This document shows positions 1-8,256 of a stretch of DNA of 24,668 nt, one piece after another. The notes under the pieces are model-generated. The model had not been told where the DNA came from and ran no database searches. It worked only from the letters and a program-made list of their open reading frames with translations. Origin of the DNA: JACGMN01 sp964522635 (GTDB lineage: Archaea > Halobacteriota > Syntropharchaeia > Alkanophagales > Methanospirareceae); assembly GCA_964522635.1 (NCBI GenBank), contig CAZFWT010000022.1, positions 1-24,668 of the forward strand, read 5' to 3'. The position numbers and the translations under genes are program-made. Every line of letters begins with the position of its first letter. Positions within the stretch are counted from its first letter, which is position 1.

Positions 1-333
1 GAGCGGTATGAAGGAGGGGAGGATGAGGTGATTGGAGTTGGAGCTAAACACGTACCTAAAAGCTTCTAAATATTTCAGTAGGTCTCTAATTCCCATGCAA
101 AATTGTCTCTTTCATTTTTCTATATTTTCAATTAAATAGAATAAATCTATTGGATTTGTTATGGCTGAGGTTAAGTATCTATCAAGATATGCTACAATAG
201 CATTTGAATGTTCTTTTGAACAGTTTGCGTTCATCCACTTTTTAAATCCTTCTCGGTTATTTCTATAGTCAATTTCATTAATTTTAGTACCTTTGGAGCC
301 CGTGACGGAGGTTCGAATCCTCCCAGGACTATT
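1..333 (-). pseudogene. Decayed N-terminal part of an archaeal tyrosine-recombinase (SSV-type partitioned integrase), cut by the window edge
   Basis: Read leftward on the minus strand, one frame runs from the tRNA-Gln fragment (antisense, giving SPGRIRTSVTGSKG) into a helical, Lys-rich segment: EGFKKWMNANCSKEHSNAIV, then AYLDRYLTSAITNPIDLFYL, IENIEK, an in-frame TGA at 112-114, and KRQFCMGIRDLLKYLEAF. The pattern of a W-containing helix, Y-L-D-x-Y, P-x-D-L-F and I-R-x-L-L-x-Y-L-E resembles the N-terminal core-binding domain of archaeal integrases. The frame is closed on the right by TGA at 334-336, just beyond the tRNA end, as expected if integration separated the extreme N-terminus from the rest. 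The catalytic domain would lie left of the window. The TGA and the loss of similarity below position 50 suggest decay. The segment is much richer in AT than the rest of the window. Family assignment is from remembered motifs, not a search. Confidence 0.6.
291..331 (+). other. 3' half of a tRNA-Gln(UUG) gene: probable attachment-site (att) copy of an integrated element
   Basis: The 41 bases match the 3' part of an archaeal tRNA-Gln: anticodon loop CTTTGGA with anticodon TTG (293-295), anticodon-stem 3' strand GCCCG (298-302), variable bases TGAC, a perfect 5-bp T arm (307-323, loop TTCGAAT), acceptor strand CAGGACT (324-330) and discriminator A (331). No 5' half is present: the bases before 291 (TTTAGTAC) cannot pair with GCCCG, and no AGTCCTG acceptor strand occurs upstream in the window. 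The break at the anticodon loop is a usual crossover boundary for archaeal integrases. The orientation predicts an intact tRNA-Gln at the far left end of the element. A trans-spliced split tRNA or a very long intron is less likely. Confidence 0.75.
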
Positions 334-503
334 TCACCAGTATTGATGGGACTTAAATGATAGATACCGGGTATAACAAGCAGTAACTGTGCTGCGAGCG
401 CCGTACCGTGCAGGGAACCAGACAAAACCGAAAGATATTTGTAGCTTGTGCACGTTGATGTGATTATCACCGAGTTGGTTGGCAGGTAACGAGGTTGAGT
501 TGA
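332..503. other. Gap between the att fragment and the PLP enzyme gene; no gene seen
   Basis: This was probably the original chromosomal flank 3' of tRNA-Gln. It holds the leader of the following gene. A weak purine-rich stretch (gaggttgag, 491-499) just before the ATG at 504 may serve as its ribosome binding site. No open frame with protein-like composition and no clear structured RNA was found. Confidence 0.4.
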
Positions 504-1685
504 ATGAAGAAAGAGCGGAAGTTTGATACGTTATGTGTGCATGCAGGCGAGGGGCCAGATCCGCAGTACGGCGCGCACACCACGCCCATCTATCAGACCT
601 CCACCTTCGTCTTCAAGGACGCTGAGCAGGCTGCAGCACGGTTCGCGGGTACGGAGCAGGGTTACATCTATATGCGCGTTGCACCGCACACGCCCACGCA
701 CGCCGCGTTCGTCGAGAAGATTGCGGCGCTTGAGGGCGCCGAGACGGGTCTGCCGTTCGCATCGGGCATGGCTGCCATCACTGCGGTTGCGCTCGCGCAG
801 TTGCAGAAAGGCGATCACTTAATCTCAAGCGATGTCGTCTACGGCTCCACCTACAGCCTGTTCGCCAATATCCTCACCAAATTCGGCGTCGAGGTCAGTT
901 TCGTCAATCTCTCTGAGCTCGAGCGGGTGAAGGCCTGCATACGACCGAACACGAAGATGATCTTCGCGGAGACGCCGGCAAACCCGACCCTGACTGTCTG
1001 CGATATCGCAGAGCTGGCGAAGATAGCCCGTGAGATCGATGCGCTCTCGGTCGTTGACAATACCTTTGCAACACCCTATTTCCAGCGCGCGCTGCCGCTG
1101 GGCGCGGACGTCGTGGTGCACAGCAGCACCAAGTACATCGGCGGCCACGGCGATCTTCTGGGCGGTATTGTGGTCGGCAGCGCGGAATTTGTGAAACGCA
1201 TGAAGCCGATCGTGCATACGACCGGCGGTATAATGGCGCCACTGGAGGCCTGGCTGTGCATCCGTGGCTTGAAGACGCTCCATCTGCGCATGGAGCGGCA
1301 CGCGAGCAACGCTATGGCGGTGGCGCAGTTCCTGGAGGCGCATCCTAAGATCGAATGGGTCAGATATCCCATGCTGCCCAGTCATCCACAGCATGCGATC
1401 GCGCAGAAACAGATGAGCGGGTTCGGAGGTATGATCTCGTTCGGCGTACGGGGCGGGCTCGAGGCGGGCCGGAAGCTCATGAACCGCGTTGAGCTCTGCT
1501 CGCTTGCAGTCAGCCTCGGTACCGTGGATACCTTAATACAGCATCCTGCCTCGATGACGCACGCGACAGTGCCCCGTGAGGTCAGACTGAAGATCGGGAT
1601 CACGGACGAGATGGTGCGACTCTCTGTGGGTGTCGAAGACGTGGCGGATATTATCGCGGATCTCGAGCAGGCTTTAGCGTGGTAG
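504..1685 (+). CDS. Cys/Met-metabolism PLP-dependent enzyme, methionine gamma-lyase / cystathionine gamma-lyase type
   Basis: The 393-residue fold-type I PLP enzyme has the usual family length. The PLP lysine is K210 in SSTKYIGGHGD, the aspartate that contacts the pyridine nitrogen is D185 in DNTFATP, the phosphate-binding segment is FASGMAA (85-91), and the stacking tyrosine is in VYGSTY (112-117). The C-terminal block (VSLGTVDTLIQHPASMTHA) is typical of gamma-lyases and O-acylhomoserine sulfhydrylases, which bind methionine, cystathionine or acyl-homoserine in the cytoplasm. The Cys that follows the YG motif in classical methionine gamma-lyases is Ser here, and the usual R-x-G-N-P-T element is replaced by RVAPHTPTH (58-66), so substrate is uncertain. 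The ATG at 504 gives a normal N-terminus. The gene stands alone and converges on the ABC permease gene. Confidence 0.85.
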   Translation: MKKERKFDTLCVHAGEGPDPQYGAHTTPIYQTSTFVFKDAEQAAARFAGTEQGYIYMRVAPHTPTHAAFVEKIAALEGAETGLPFASGMAAITAVALAQLQKGDHLISSDVVYGSTYSLFANILTKFGVEVSFVNLSELERVKACIRPNTKMIFAETPANPTLTVCDIAELAKIAREIDALSVVDNTFATPYFQRALPLGADVVVHSSTKYIGGHGDLLGGIVVGSAEFVKRMKPIVHTTGGIMAPLEAWLCIRGLKTLHLRMERHASNAMAVAQFLEAHPKIEWVRYPMLPSHPQHAIAQKQMSGFGGMISFGVRGGLEAGRKLMNRVELCSLAVSLGTVDTLIQHPASMTHATVPREVRLKIGITDEMVRLSVGVEDVADIIADLEQALAW

Positions 1686-1757
1686 TTGAAGCTTGATGAT
1701 AACGCAAAGCCCTTTGAGCTGTGCTTCAGGCATTCGTGCTCGTCCCTCTGTCTTCAC

Positions 1758-2552
1758 CTAATCGATGAGCCTCCGTCTCATCAGGTTGACGGCGAGCACG
1801 AATAAGACGAGTGAGACCACGAGAATCCAGACTATATGCAGCACGAAGAAGCCGCTCAGCTCCGCAAGGGTGAGTGAACGTGTGATGCCCACGACATGCG
1901 TGAGAGGCAGCACAGCGAGCGCGAAATACTGCATGGGCTGCGGTAGTAGCTCAAGCGGAAAGAAGGTGCCGCTGAAGAGGAACATCGGCGTGATGAAGAG
2001 GAAGGCGGGGTAGTTCAGGGCGTTGATGTTCGGTGTGATCGCGGTGAAGCACATCCCAATCGCGGCGAAGAGGAGCCCGGCGAGGAACGCAAACGGAATG
2101 ATCAGGAGCGCGAGCGGCAGCTCGATCAGTCCGAACGCAGCGATTACCGGGAGCATGATCGTGGCGTAAATGAGACTGCGGGTAGCGCCCCAGAGCAGCT
2201 CGCCCGCAATGACCTCCTCGATGCTCAGCGGCGTCGCGATAATCGCGTCAAAAGTCTTCTGATAGTACATACGCACGAAGGAGCCATACGTGCACTCGAA
2301 GAAGGCCGAATTCATGATCGAGATCGCGATCAGCGCAGGCGCGATAAAGCGCGGATAGCTCATCCCTTCGATCACCTCGATGTACCTGCCCAGTCCAAAG
2401 CCCAGCGCGAAGAGATACAGTAGCGGCTCCAGGAACGGCGGGAAGAAATTCACCCGCCAGGTCTTCATAAAGACTGACTTATTCCGTGCCCAGACCTTCC
2501 ACACCCGGCTGCTCAGTTTCGGCACCGTAAAATAACCCATGCTCCAGATCAC
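1758..2552 (-). CDS. ABC-2 type exporter, permease subunit
   Basis: The 264-residue membrane protein has about six hydrophobic segments: residues about 38-58, 68-86, 118-138, 142-170, 182-200 and 230-256. The charge pattern and the FFPLELLPQPMQY-type loop before the fifth segment are typical of DrrB/ABC-2 permeases. It would form an export complex in the cytoplasmic membrane with the ATPase encoded immediately upstream. The GTG start at 2552 overlaps the ATPase stop codon (GTGA), a sign of translational coupling. An in-frame ATG at 2540 is the alternative start. The exported substrate cannot be told from sequence; daunorubicin-type names for this family are only historical. It ends in a basic RRRLID tail. 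Confidence 0.85.
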   Translation of the reverse strand: MIWSMGYFTVPKLSSRVWKVWARNKSVFMKTWRVNFFPPFLEPLLYLFALGFGLGRYIEVIEGMSYPRFIAPALIAISIMNSAFFECTYGSFVRMYYQKTFDAIIATPLSIEEVIAGELLWGATRSLIYATIMLPVIAAFGLIELPLALLIIPFAFLAGLLFAAIGMCFTAITPNINALNYPAFLFITPMFLFSGTFFPLELLPQPMQYFALAVLPLTHVVGITRSLTLAELSGFFVLHIVWILVVSLVLFVLAVNLMRRRLID

Positions 2553-3466
2553 TCCCGCAGTTTCTTGCCGGTAAGCTTCAAGAAGACATCTTCAAGCGTC
2601 GCCGCACGCGCGGTGATCGTACTGAGCCCGCAGTCAGTGAGGAGCGCTGCGATCACGTCCTGCGGATGCGCTGTGTATACCTGCACCGTATTACCCCAGA
2701 CGTCGTACTTCGCGCCCGTTCGGTTCAAGCATGCGATGACCCGTGGATTGTACTCCGCGTCCACAATATCCGTGCCGATGTACTCACGGACCAGCGCGTC
2801 GGGCTTGCCGTCCACCAGGATTCGCCCAAAGTCCATAATCACTAGGCGATCGCATAATCGCGCCGCTTCATCCATATAATGGGTGGTTAAGACAACCGTG
2901 ATCCCCTGCGCCTTGAGCGCTTTGATCTTATCCCAGATGAGATGGCGGGCCTGTGGATCGAGCCCGATCGTCGGCTCATCGAGGATCAACAAGCGCGGAG
3001 CGTTGATCAGCGCCCGTGCGAGTATCAGCCGGCGCTTCATACCGCCTGAGAGCTGCTCAATGGGCTTATCCCGCTTCTCTTGCAACTGCACGAAGTCCAG
3101 CAACTCTGCTATCGTAGTTTCTACCTGTGCACGCGAAAGGTCAAAATAGTGTGCGTAGACCAGCAGATTCTCGAAGACCGTGAAATCGGGATCGAGATTG
3201 TTCTCCTGAGGCACCACGCCCAGCAGTTGCTTGATCTCCCGCGGGTGTGTCGTCACATCCATGCCAAAGACAGTGAGCGTTCCGCTCGTCTTCGGCGAGA
3301 CACACTGGATCATCTTCATCGTGGTCGTCTTCCCCGCGCCGTTCGGGCCGAGGAACCCGAAGACCTCGCCCTCCTCCACCGTGAAACTCACGTTATCCAC
3401 CGCGACGAACTCGTCAAACTGCTTCCTCAGATCCTCAGCAACAATCACCGGGGCGATCGCAACCAC
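2549..3466 (-). CDS. ABC-2 type exporter, ATP-binding subunit (DrrA/CcmA-like)
   Basis: The 305-residue ATPase has all ABC elements: Walker A GPNGAGKT (40-47), Q-loop in VVPQENN (84-90), signature LSGGMKRR (139-146), Walker B LLILDE (159-164), D-loop GLDP and the switch His in TTHYMDEA. The roughly 80-residue C-terminal extension ending with TLEDVFLKLTGKKLRE is the one usual in DrrA-like ATPases. It powers export through the permease encoded directly downstream, with a 4-base overlap. The start is GTG at 3466, preceded by a strong purine-rich ribosome binding site (ggggaggg) next to the codon; no ATG is available nearby. Confidence 0.9.
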   Translation of the reverse strand: MVAIAPVIVAEDLRKQFDEFVAVDNVSFTVEEGEVFGFLGPNGAGKTTTMKMIQCVSPKTSGTLTVFGMDVTTHPREIKQLLGVVPQENNLDPDFTVFENLLVYAHYFDLSRAQVETTIAELLDFVQLQEKRDKPIEQLSGGMKRRLILARALINAPRLLILDEPTIGLDPQARHLIWDKIKALKAQGITVVLTTHYMDEAARLCDRLVIMDFGRILVDGKPDALVREYIGTDIVDAEYNPRVIACLNRTGAKYDVWGNTVQVYTAHPQDVIAALLTDCGLSTITARAATLEDVFLKLTGKKLRE

Positions 3467-3522
3467 CTCCCTCCCCTCTACGATATGCTAACGGGCTCGT
3501 AATGAGCAGCGCAGCAGGTATG

Positions 3523-3531
3523 GAATAAAAT
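3523..3531 (-). promoter_or_regulatory. Probable TATA box for the ABC exporter operon
   Basis: On the minus strand the bases read ATTTTATTC, about 55-60 bases before the GTG start at 3466. A transcript starting about 25 bases downstream would have a leader of about 30 bases holding the purine-rich ribosome binding site. Assigned by eye only. Confidence 0.4.
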
Positions 3532-3631
3532 GCAGCGAGCTTATGAAAAGGCTTGAGGGTGGAATGCCTCGGCAGTTACGGCAGCTAGCAGTAAGATGGA
3601 AAGAATGAACAAGCACGATACGTGCAACATC

Positions 3632-4114
3632 TCAATGGTCCTGGAGCGCGAGCCATGCGCCGGTCTCGAAATTGAATATCCGTAACTGTTCGTGCTTGAC
3701 GAGCCCAAAGGTCGCATGATCGTACGCCGCGATCGCCTCATTCGCCTGCACGATCTCCGCGGGCAGCTCTACAGCATTCTTTCGGGTCTGCTGCGTCAGC
3801 CAGGTGCAGCGACCAAGCTGCGTGTAGTTCAGGACAACCTTAAAGGGGTACGCTCTGCAGACAAGCGGGCGCCGCTCATAGATCGTGCACCCGCATCGGT
3901 CGTGATCGTAATGGGGACAGGGCGCTCTGATCAGTTGATACCAGACGGGAATGATGCCCGTCGTTACCTGCACGCCGAGGAAAGGTCGGACATCCGCCTG
4001 ATCGAAGAGCTTCACCTCTCGTGGGATGAGCGCTAAGCCAGCCGGAACGTGGTAACGCCGGTCAATGAAGGAGATGCAGCACTTCCCGCAACGTAAACAG
4101 TCGAACCGGGTCAT
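3632..4114 (-). CDS. YkgJ-family Cys-cluster (putative zinc- or iron-chelating) protein
   Basis: The 160-residue protein opens with FDCLRCGKCC (C6, C9, C12, C13) and has a second cluster, PCPHYDHDRCGCTIYERRPLVCRAYPF (C66, C74, C76, C86). This is the F-x-C-x2-C-G-x-C-C and C-x-I-Y-x3-R-P-x2-C-R-x-Y-P-F signature of the YkgJ/UPF0153 family, thought to bind a metal or iron-sulfur cluster; its biochemical role is unknown. I chose ATG at 4114 because it places the first cluster a few residues from the N-terminus, as usual. A TTG at 4138 would add eight residues. A TATA-like element lies upstream at 4201-4209. The next gene on this strand upstream is the thioredoxin-like gene, with about 170 bases between. 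Confidence 0.8.
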   Translation of the reverse strand: MTRFDCLRCGKCCISFIDRRYHVPAGLALIPREVKLFDQADVRPFLGVQVTTGIIPVWYQLIRAPCPHYDHDRCGCTIYERRPLVCRAYPFKVVLNYTQLGRCTWLTQQTRKNAVELPAEIVQANEAIAAYDHATFGLVKHEQLRIFNFETGAWLALQDH

Positions 4115-4200
4115 ATAAGAACGCCAGCGTGACGCCAAACCGGCCTTCTTTCCGTAGGTAGCTTAAGTCACCTCCACTCGATCTCACTTCAGCGGCCGCG

Positions 4201-4209
4201 CTTATAAAG
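4201..4209 (-). promoter_or_regulatory. TATA box for the YkgJ-family gene
   Basis: On the minus strand the bases read CTTTATAAG, about 90 bases upstream of the ATG at 4114. A perfect GGAGGTGA sequence follows at 4175-4168 (minus strand) but no start codon lies at usable distance, so the true start or a leader role is unclear. Confidence 0.45.
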
Positions 4210-4284
4210 CTTTGAGATGTGCAGTGAAGGTTTTTCAGTTCATCCGCAAACAAACGTCATTCTGTTCCCGAAGTCTCTTCTCGC

Positions 4285-4665
4285 TCACCCATACGCCATG
4301 TCGAACCGCACGGGTGTCGATTTCACACGGCATGCCTCACCGTGCTCGAGCGACTCCTCAATCAACTTCTTCAGCAGCGTCGGATAGGCGACGCCCGCGA
4401 GGTTCTGGACAGGTGTGCCGTGGCAGAAGAACGCGAAGGTTGGCGTAGCCATCACGCCATAGCGCTCGGCCGTGAACGGGCTCTCGACAACATTCAATTT
4501 CGCGAACTTGACCTTTCCCTCGTACTCCTGCGCGTATCGAACAAAGTAGGGCTCCATCTCCCTGCAGTACGGGCACGTAGGGCCAAAGAACATCACGAGC
4601 ACCGGCAGCTCCGAGAGCTCCACCTCATGCTCCCACGATCTGTCATCCACTTCTAACAAACTCAT
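4285..4665 (-). CDS. Thioredoxin-fold protein with CPYC active site
   Basis: The 126-residue cytoplasmic protein (no signal peptide) has the thioredoxin fold: a beta strand LPVLVMFFGPT leading into the active site C31-P-Y-C34, a strand VKFAKLNVVE, and the cis-proline loop ATPTF (73-77). CPYC is more usual in glutaredoxins, while the rest resembles small archaeal thioredoxins. It probably acts as a dithiol reductant or disulfide oxidoreductase. The C-terminal tail beyond residue about 105 contains one extra Cys (GEACRV) that is not part of the fold. The ATG at 4665 follows a gagagaggt purine stretch. It lies downstream of carB on the same strand with a 243-base gap. Confidence 0.85.
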   Translation of the reverse strand: MSLLEVDDRSWEHEVELSELPVLVMFFGPTCPYCREMEPYFVRYAQEYEGKVKFAKLNVVESPFTAERYGVMATPTFAFFCHGTPVQNLAGVAYPTLLKKLIEESLEHGEACRVKSTPVRFDMAYG

Positions 4666-4781
4666 GAGCGATGGTTACCTCTCTCTCCCCATACATTGGT
4701 GTCTGGCCATAAAAAATGCGCGGCCGTGAGATGGCTCGGCAGTGTACCCGGCGACATGCGTTATACGTAGTGCCGCTTAGG

Positions 4782-4908
4782 TCACTTATTACGGACGACG
4801 GCGCCACATACGCTGCAGCGTACCTCCTGCTCTTCCGAGAACCTGCTTGATAATCAACGTCGGCATGAACACGTTCGTGGGGCCGTTCGCAATCCAGGCA
4901 CGAAGAGG
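4782..4908 (-). pseudogene. Possible remnant of a small zinc-ribbon gene just downstream of carB
   Basis: On the minus strand, immediately after the carB stop, one frame encodes SSCLDCERPHERVHADVDY (Cys codons at 4900-4898 and 4891-4889). A shifted frame then encodes EEQEVRCSVCGAVVRNK and a TGA at 4784-4782, with a second CxxC (4817-4806). Joined by one frameshift near 4845 they would make a two-knuckle C-x2-C...C-x2-C-G zinc ribbon of about 40 residues. Neither part has a good start codon of its own. The pattern could be chance, as the region is short. Confidence 0.3.
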
Positions 4909-7900
4909 CTATCGCGAAATCGCGAGCTCCTGATGATACTCCTGCAGCGCCTTCACGTCCGCCTTGCCGCGTTTCACCGTCTCGATACCAGCGACCGTTG
5001 CCCGTGCGGCCGCCGTCGTTGTGATATACGGAACTTTGTGCTGGATCGCGGCAATCCTGATATAGCTGTCGTCATGCTTACCCTTGCCGCCCGCCGGCGT
5101 GTTGATTACCAGATTGATCTGCCTGTTCCGAATGTCATCGGTGATGTCCGGCCTGCCCTCGCCCAGCTTGATCGCCAGCTCCGCTTCGAGCCCGTGCTGC
5201 GCCAGAAAAGCCTTCGTGCCCTTCGTCGCTTTTACCGTGAATCCCTGTTTGCTCAGCCGTTCGGCAACCTCCCGTATTTCTTCCTTATCCGCGTCCGTAG
5301 CCGAGATCAGGACCGTGCCTTCGGTCGGCAATTGCATGTTCGCCGCTTCCTCCGCCTTGTAGAACGCTAAACCGTAGGAGGGCGCCATGCCCAGGACTTC
5401 GCCTGTACTCTTCATCTCCGGTCCCAGCAGCGGGTCGACGTCCGGGAACATAGTGAAGGGAAAAACGGCCTCCTTCACACCGTAATACGGGAGCTTCGTA
5501 TCACCGCGCTCCAGCGAGGGCCGCAAATCACGCAACTTCATGCCCAGCATCACCTTCGTCGCTACTTTCGCGATCGGCACGCCCGTTACCTTACTCACCA
5601 GCGGCACCGTCCGCGAGGCACGCGGGTTCGCCTCCAGTATGTACACCTCACCAGTGTTCGCGATCGCGTACTGGATATTCATGAGCCCGACGACCTGGAA
5701 GGTCTCCGCGATCTTCTTCGTGTACGCTTCTATCTTCGCGAGCTGCTCCCGGCTGATGTTCCGTGAGGGGATCACGCAGGCGCTATCGCCCGAATGGATA
5801 CCCGCTAGCTCGATATGCTCCATCACAGCCGCGATGTACACGTCCTTGCCGTCCGCGATCGCGTCTACCTCAGCCTCGATCGCCTGCTCCAGGAACTTGT
5901 CGATGAGCATCGGATACTCGGGGCTCACATCCACTGCTGCGCGCGCATACTCGAGAAGCATCTGCTCGTCATACACGATCTCCATACCACGCCCGCCGAG
6001 CACGAATGAAGGTCGCACCATCAAGGGGAATCCGATCTCCCGTGCCACCGCGAGCGCTTCCTCCACCGATCGTGCCGTGCCGCTCTCAGGCTGCGGGATC
6101 CCAAGCTCGTTCATCATCGTTCTGAACAGCTCGCGATCCTCGGCCAGATGAATACTCGCCGGGCTCGTGCCCAGGATCGTCACGCCCGCTTCGTGCAGCT
6201 CCTTCGCGATATTCAGCGGCGTCTGACCGCCAAACTGCACGATGACACCCTCCGGCTGCTCCTTCTGGTAAATGCTCAAGACGTCCTCAATCGTGAGTGG
6301 CTCGAAGTATAACTTGTTCGAGGTGTCATAATCGGTCGAAACCGTCTCGGGATTGCAGTTTACCATCACCGACTCGATTCCAGCTTCACGTAACGCAAAC
6401 GCGGCATGCACGCACGTGTAATCGAACTCGATGCCCTGCCCGATGCGGTTCGGACCACCGCCCAGGATCAGTATCTTCCGCCTGGGTGAAACTTCCACCG
6501 AATCAGGAGCGTTATAGGTTGAATAGTAATACGCGCCGTCCGCGCCACTCACCGGCACGGCCTCATAGCACGCCGTTATGCCCGTGGTCAAACGTTGCAT
6601 CCTGATCTCGCGTTCCGTCTTCCCGAGCAGTTGCGCGAGATAGCGGTCAGAGAAGCCGTGCGCTTTCGCCGTCTTCAACATCGCGTCAGAAAGTTCCTTA
6701 CCATGGTACTGCTTGAGCTCCTCTTCGAATATCACGAGCTCCCGCATCTGCTCAATGAACCACCGCCCGATCTTCGTGAGCTGATACAGCTCTTCTACCG
6801 CCATACCCTTACGCAAAGCTTCGTACATCATGAAGATGCGCTCGCTCGACGGGAAGAGCAGCCGCTCCTTCAGCTCTTCAAGCGAGAGGGTGCCGAAATC
6901 CTTCGCACCGCCGGCGCCATATCGTTTTGTCTCCAGCGAGCGGATCGCCTTCTGAAACGCCTCTTTAAAGGTACGACCGATGCTCATCACCTCGCCCACG
7001 GCTTTCATCTGCGTGCCCAAAATATCGCGTGTCTGCGGGAACTTCTCAAACGCCCAGCGCGCAAACTTCACCACCACATACTCCCCACCGGGCGTGTATC
7101 GGTCGAGCGTGCCGCCCCGGTAATACGGTATCTCGTCGAGTGTAATTCCTGCAGCGAGTTTCGCAGAGATCCTGGCGATCGGGAACCCGGTCGCCTTTGA
7201 GGCCAATGCCGAGGACCGCGAGGTTCGCGGATTGATCTCAATTACCACAACACGGTCATCCTCGAGATTGTGCGCAAACTGGATGTTCGTACCGCCGATG
7301 ACGCCGATCGCATCTACAATCCGGTAGGAATACTCCTGCAATCGCTGTTGCAGCGCTTCCGGTACCGTGAGCATCGGCGCCACACAGAAACTGTCGCCCG
7401 TGTGCACGCCCATCGCGTCCACATTCTCGATGAAACAGACGGTGATCATGTTGCCCTTCTTGTCCCGGATCACCTCGAGTTCGAGCTCCTCCCAGCCCAG
7501 CACAGATTCCTCAACCAGCACCTGGCCGATGAGGCTCGCCGCGATACCACGGGCCACGATCGTCCGGATTTCGTCGACGTTATAAACGAGCCCGCCGCCG
7601 GTGCCCCCGAGCGTATAGGCCGGGCGGATCACCACGGGATAGCCCAGCTCCTGCGCGATCAGCTCCGCTTCCTCGACCGTATACGCCGGTGAGCTCTGCG
7701 GCATCGGGATCTCCAGCATCGCCATCGTCTTTTTAAACGCAATCCGGTCCTCGCCGCGCTCGATCGCATCCGCTTCAACACCAATGATCGTCACCCCGTA
7801 ATGCTCCAAAATACCGCGCTTGTTGAGCTCAGCGGAAAGATTGAGCCCCGTCTGTCCGCCAAGGTTCGGCAGTAATGCGTCCGGCCGCTCCTTCGCAATG

Positions 7901-8130
7901 ATCTTCGTCACGTTCTCAACAGTCAGCGGCTCGATGTATGTACGGTCAGCCATCTCAGGATCGGTCATAATTGTCGCGGGATTGGAATTCACCAGCACGA
8001 CCTCATAACCTTCCTCGTGCAGCGCCTTGCACGCCTGCGTGCCCGAGTAATCAAATTCACAGGCCTGGCCGATCACGATCGGGCCCGACCCGATAACCAG
8101 CACCTTCCTGATGTCTTCTCGCTTCGGCAT
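4909..8130 (-). CDS. carB: Carbamoyl-phosphate synthase, large (synthetase) subunit
   Basis: The 1073-residue protein is full length for the family. It has two homologous ATP-grasp halves: the carboxyphosphate half begins with KVLVIGSGPIVIGQACEFDY (10-29) and the carbamate-kinase half with KILILGGGPNRIGQGIEFDY (about 557-576). Between them lies the oligomerisation region, and the last 130 or so residues (from about 940, EGTVLISATDADKEEI) form the MGS-like regulatory domain. It makes carbamoyl phosphate from bicarbonate, two ATP and ammonia for pyrimidine and arginine synthesis. The ammonia is supplied by the glutaminase CarA, which is not encoded in this window. The ATG at 8130 has a GGAG immediately before it. 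It follows purL by 126 bases on the same strand, so both may be cotranscribed. Confidence 0.97.
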   Translation of the reverse strand: MPKREDIRKVLVIGSGPIVIGQACEFDYSGTQACKALHEEGYEVVLVNSNPATIMTDPEMADRTYIEPLTVENVTKIIAKERPDALLPNLGGQTGLNLSAELNKRGILEHYGVTIIGVEADAIERGEDRIAFKKTMAMLEIPMPQSSPAYTVEEAELIAQELGYPVVIRPAYTLGGTGGGLVYNVDEIRTIVARGIAASLIGQVLVEESVLGWEELELEVIRDKKGNMITVCFIENVDAMGVHTGDSFCVAPMLTVPEALQQRLQEYSYRIVDAIGVIGGTNIQFAHNLEDDRVVVIEINPRTSRSSALASKATGFPIARISAKLAAGITLDEIPYYRGGTLDRYTPGGEYVVVKFARWAFEKFPQTRDILGTQMKAVGEVMSIGRTFKEAFQKAIRSLETKRYGAGGAKDFGTLSLEELKERLLFPSSERIFMMYEALRKGMAVEELYQLTKIGRWFIEQMRELVIFEEELKQYHGKELSDAMLKTAKAHGFSDRYLAQLLGKTEREIRMQRLTTGITACYEAVPVSGADGAYYYSTYNAPDSVEVSPRRKILILGGGPNRIGQGIEFDYTCVHAAFALREAGIESVMVNCNPETVSTDYDTSNKLYFEPLTIEDVLSIYQKEQPEGVIVQFGGQTPLNIAKELHEAGVTILGTSPASIHLAEDRELFRTMMNELGIPQPESGTARSVEEALAVAREIGFPLMVRPSFVLGGRGMEIVYDEQMLLEYARAAVDVSPEYPMLIDKFLEQAIEAEVDAIADGKDVYIAAVMEHIELAGIHSGDSACVIPSRNISREQLAKIEAYTKKIAETFQVVGLMNIQYAIANTGEVYILEANPRASRTVPLVSKVTGVPIAKVATKVMLGMKLRDLRPSLERGDTKLPYYGVKEAVFPFTMFPDVDPLLGPEMKSTGEVLGMAPSYGLAFYKAEEAANMQLPTEGTVLISATDADKEEIREVAERLSKQGFTVKATKGTKAFLAQHGLEAELAIKLGEGRPDITDDIRNRQINLVINTPAGGKGKHDDSYIRIAAIQHKVPYITTTAAARATVAGIETVKRGKADVKALQEYHQELAISR

Positions 8131-8256
8131 CTCCTACTTCCCTATATCTCCACGAGTAAAAAAGCGCTGAGCCTGCTCAAGAATGAGACGGCTTCCCTGG
8201 AAAAAATGGGCGATTGGGCCAGCTCGCGCGCTCCCACCGTGAGACTGGGACTCAGC

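Noticed and set aside
291..331. Trans-spliced split tRNA half or intron-containing tRNA-Gln
   Set aside because: No 5' half or acceptor complement is upstream, no bulge-helix-bulge can be drawn at the junction, and the integrase-like frame through the fragment explains it better.
231..470. 79-residue minus-strand open frame over the tRNA-Gln fragment
   Set aside because: It is a frame neighbouring the integrase remnant. Its composition is not protein-like beyond the short stretch that antisense tRNA always gives (GGFEPPSRAP).
3541..3741. 66-residue minus-strand frame with a hydrophobic end
   Set aside because: It overlaps the end of the YkgJ-type gene in another frame and has no start signals or family pattern.
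4062..4253. 63-residue minus-strand frame containing a perfect GGAGGTGA
   Set aside because: The GGAGGTGA is inside this frame and not ahead of its start, and most of the frame overlaps the YkgJ-type gene.
6595..7200. Long plus-strand frames inside carB and purL
   Set aside because: They are antisense shadows of strongly conserved enzyme genes; their Arg/His/Leu-rich translations are typical of antisense frames in GC-rich genes.
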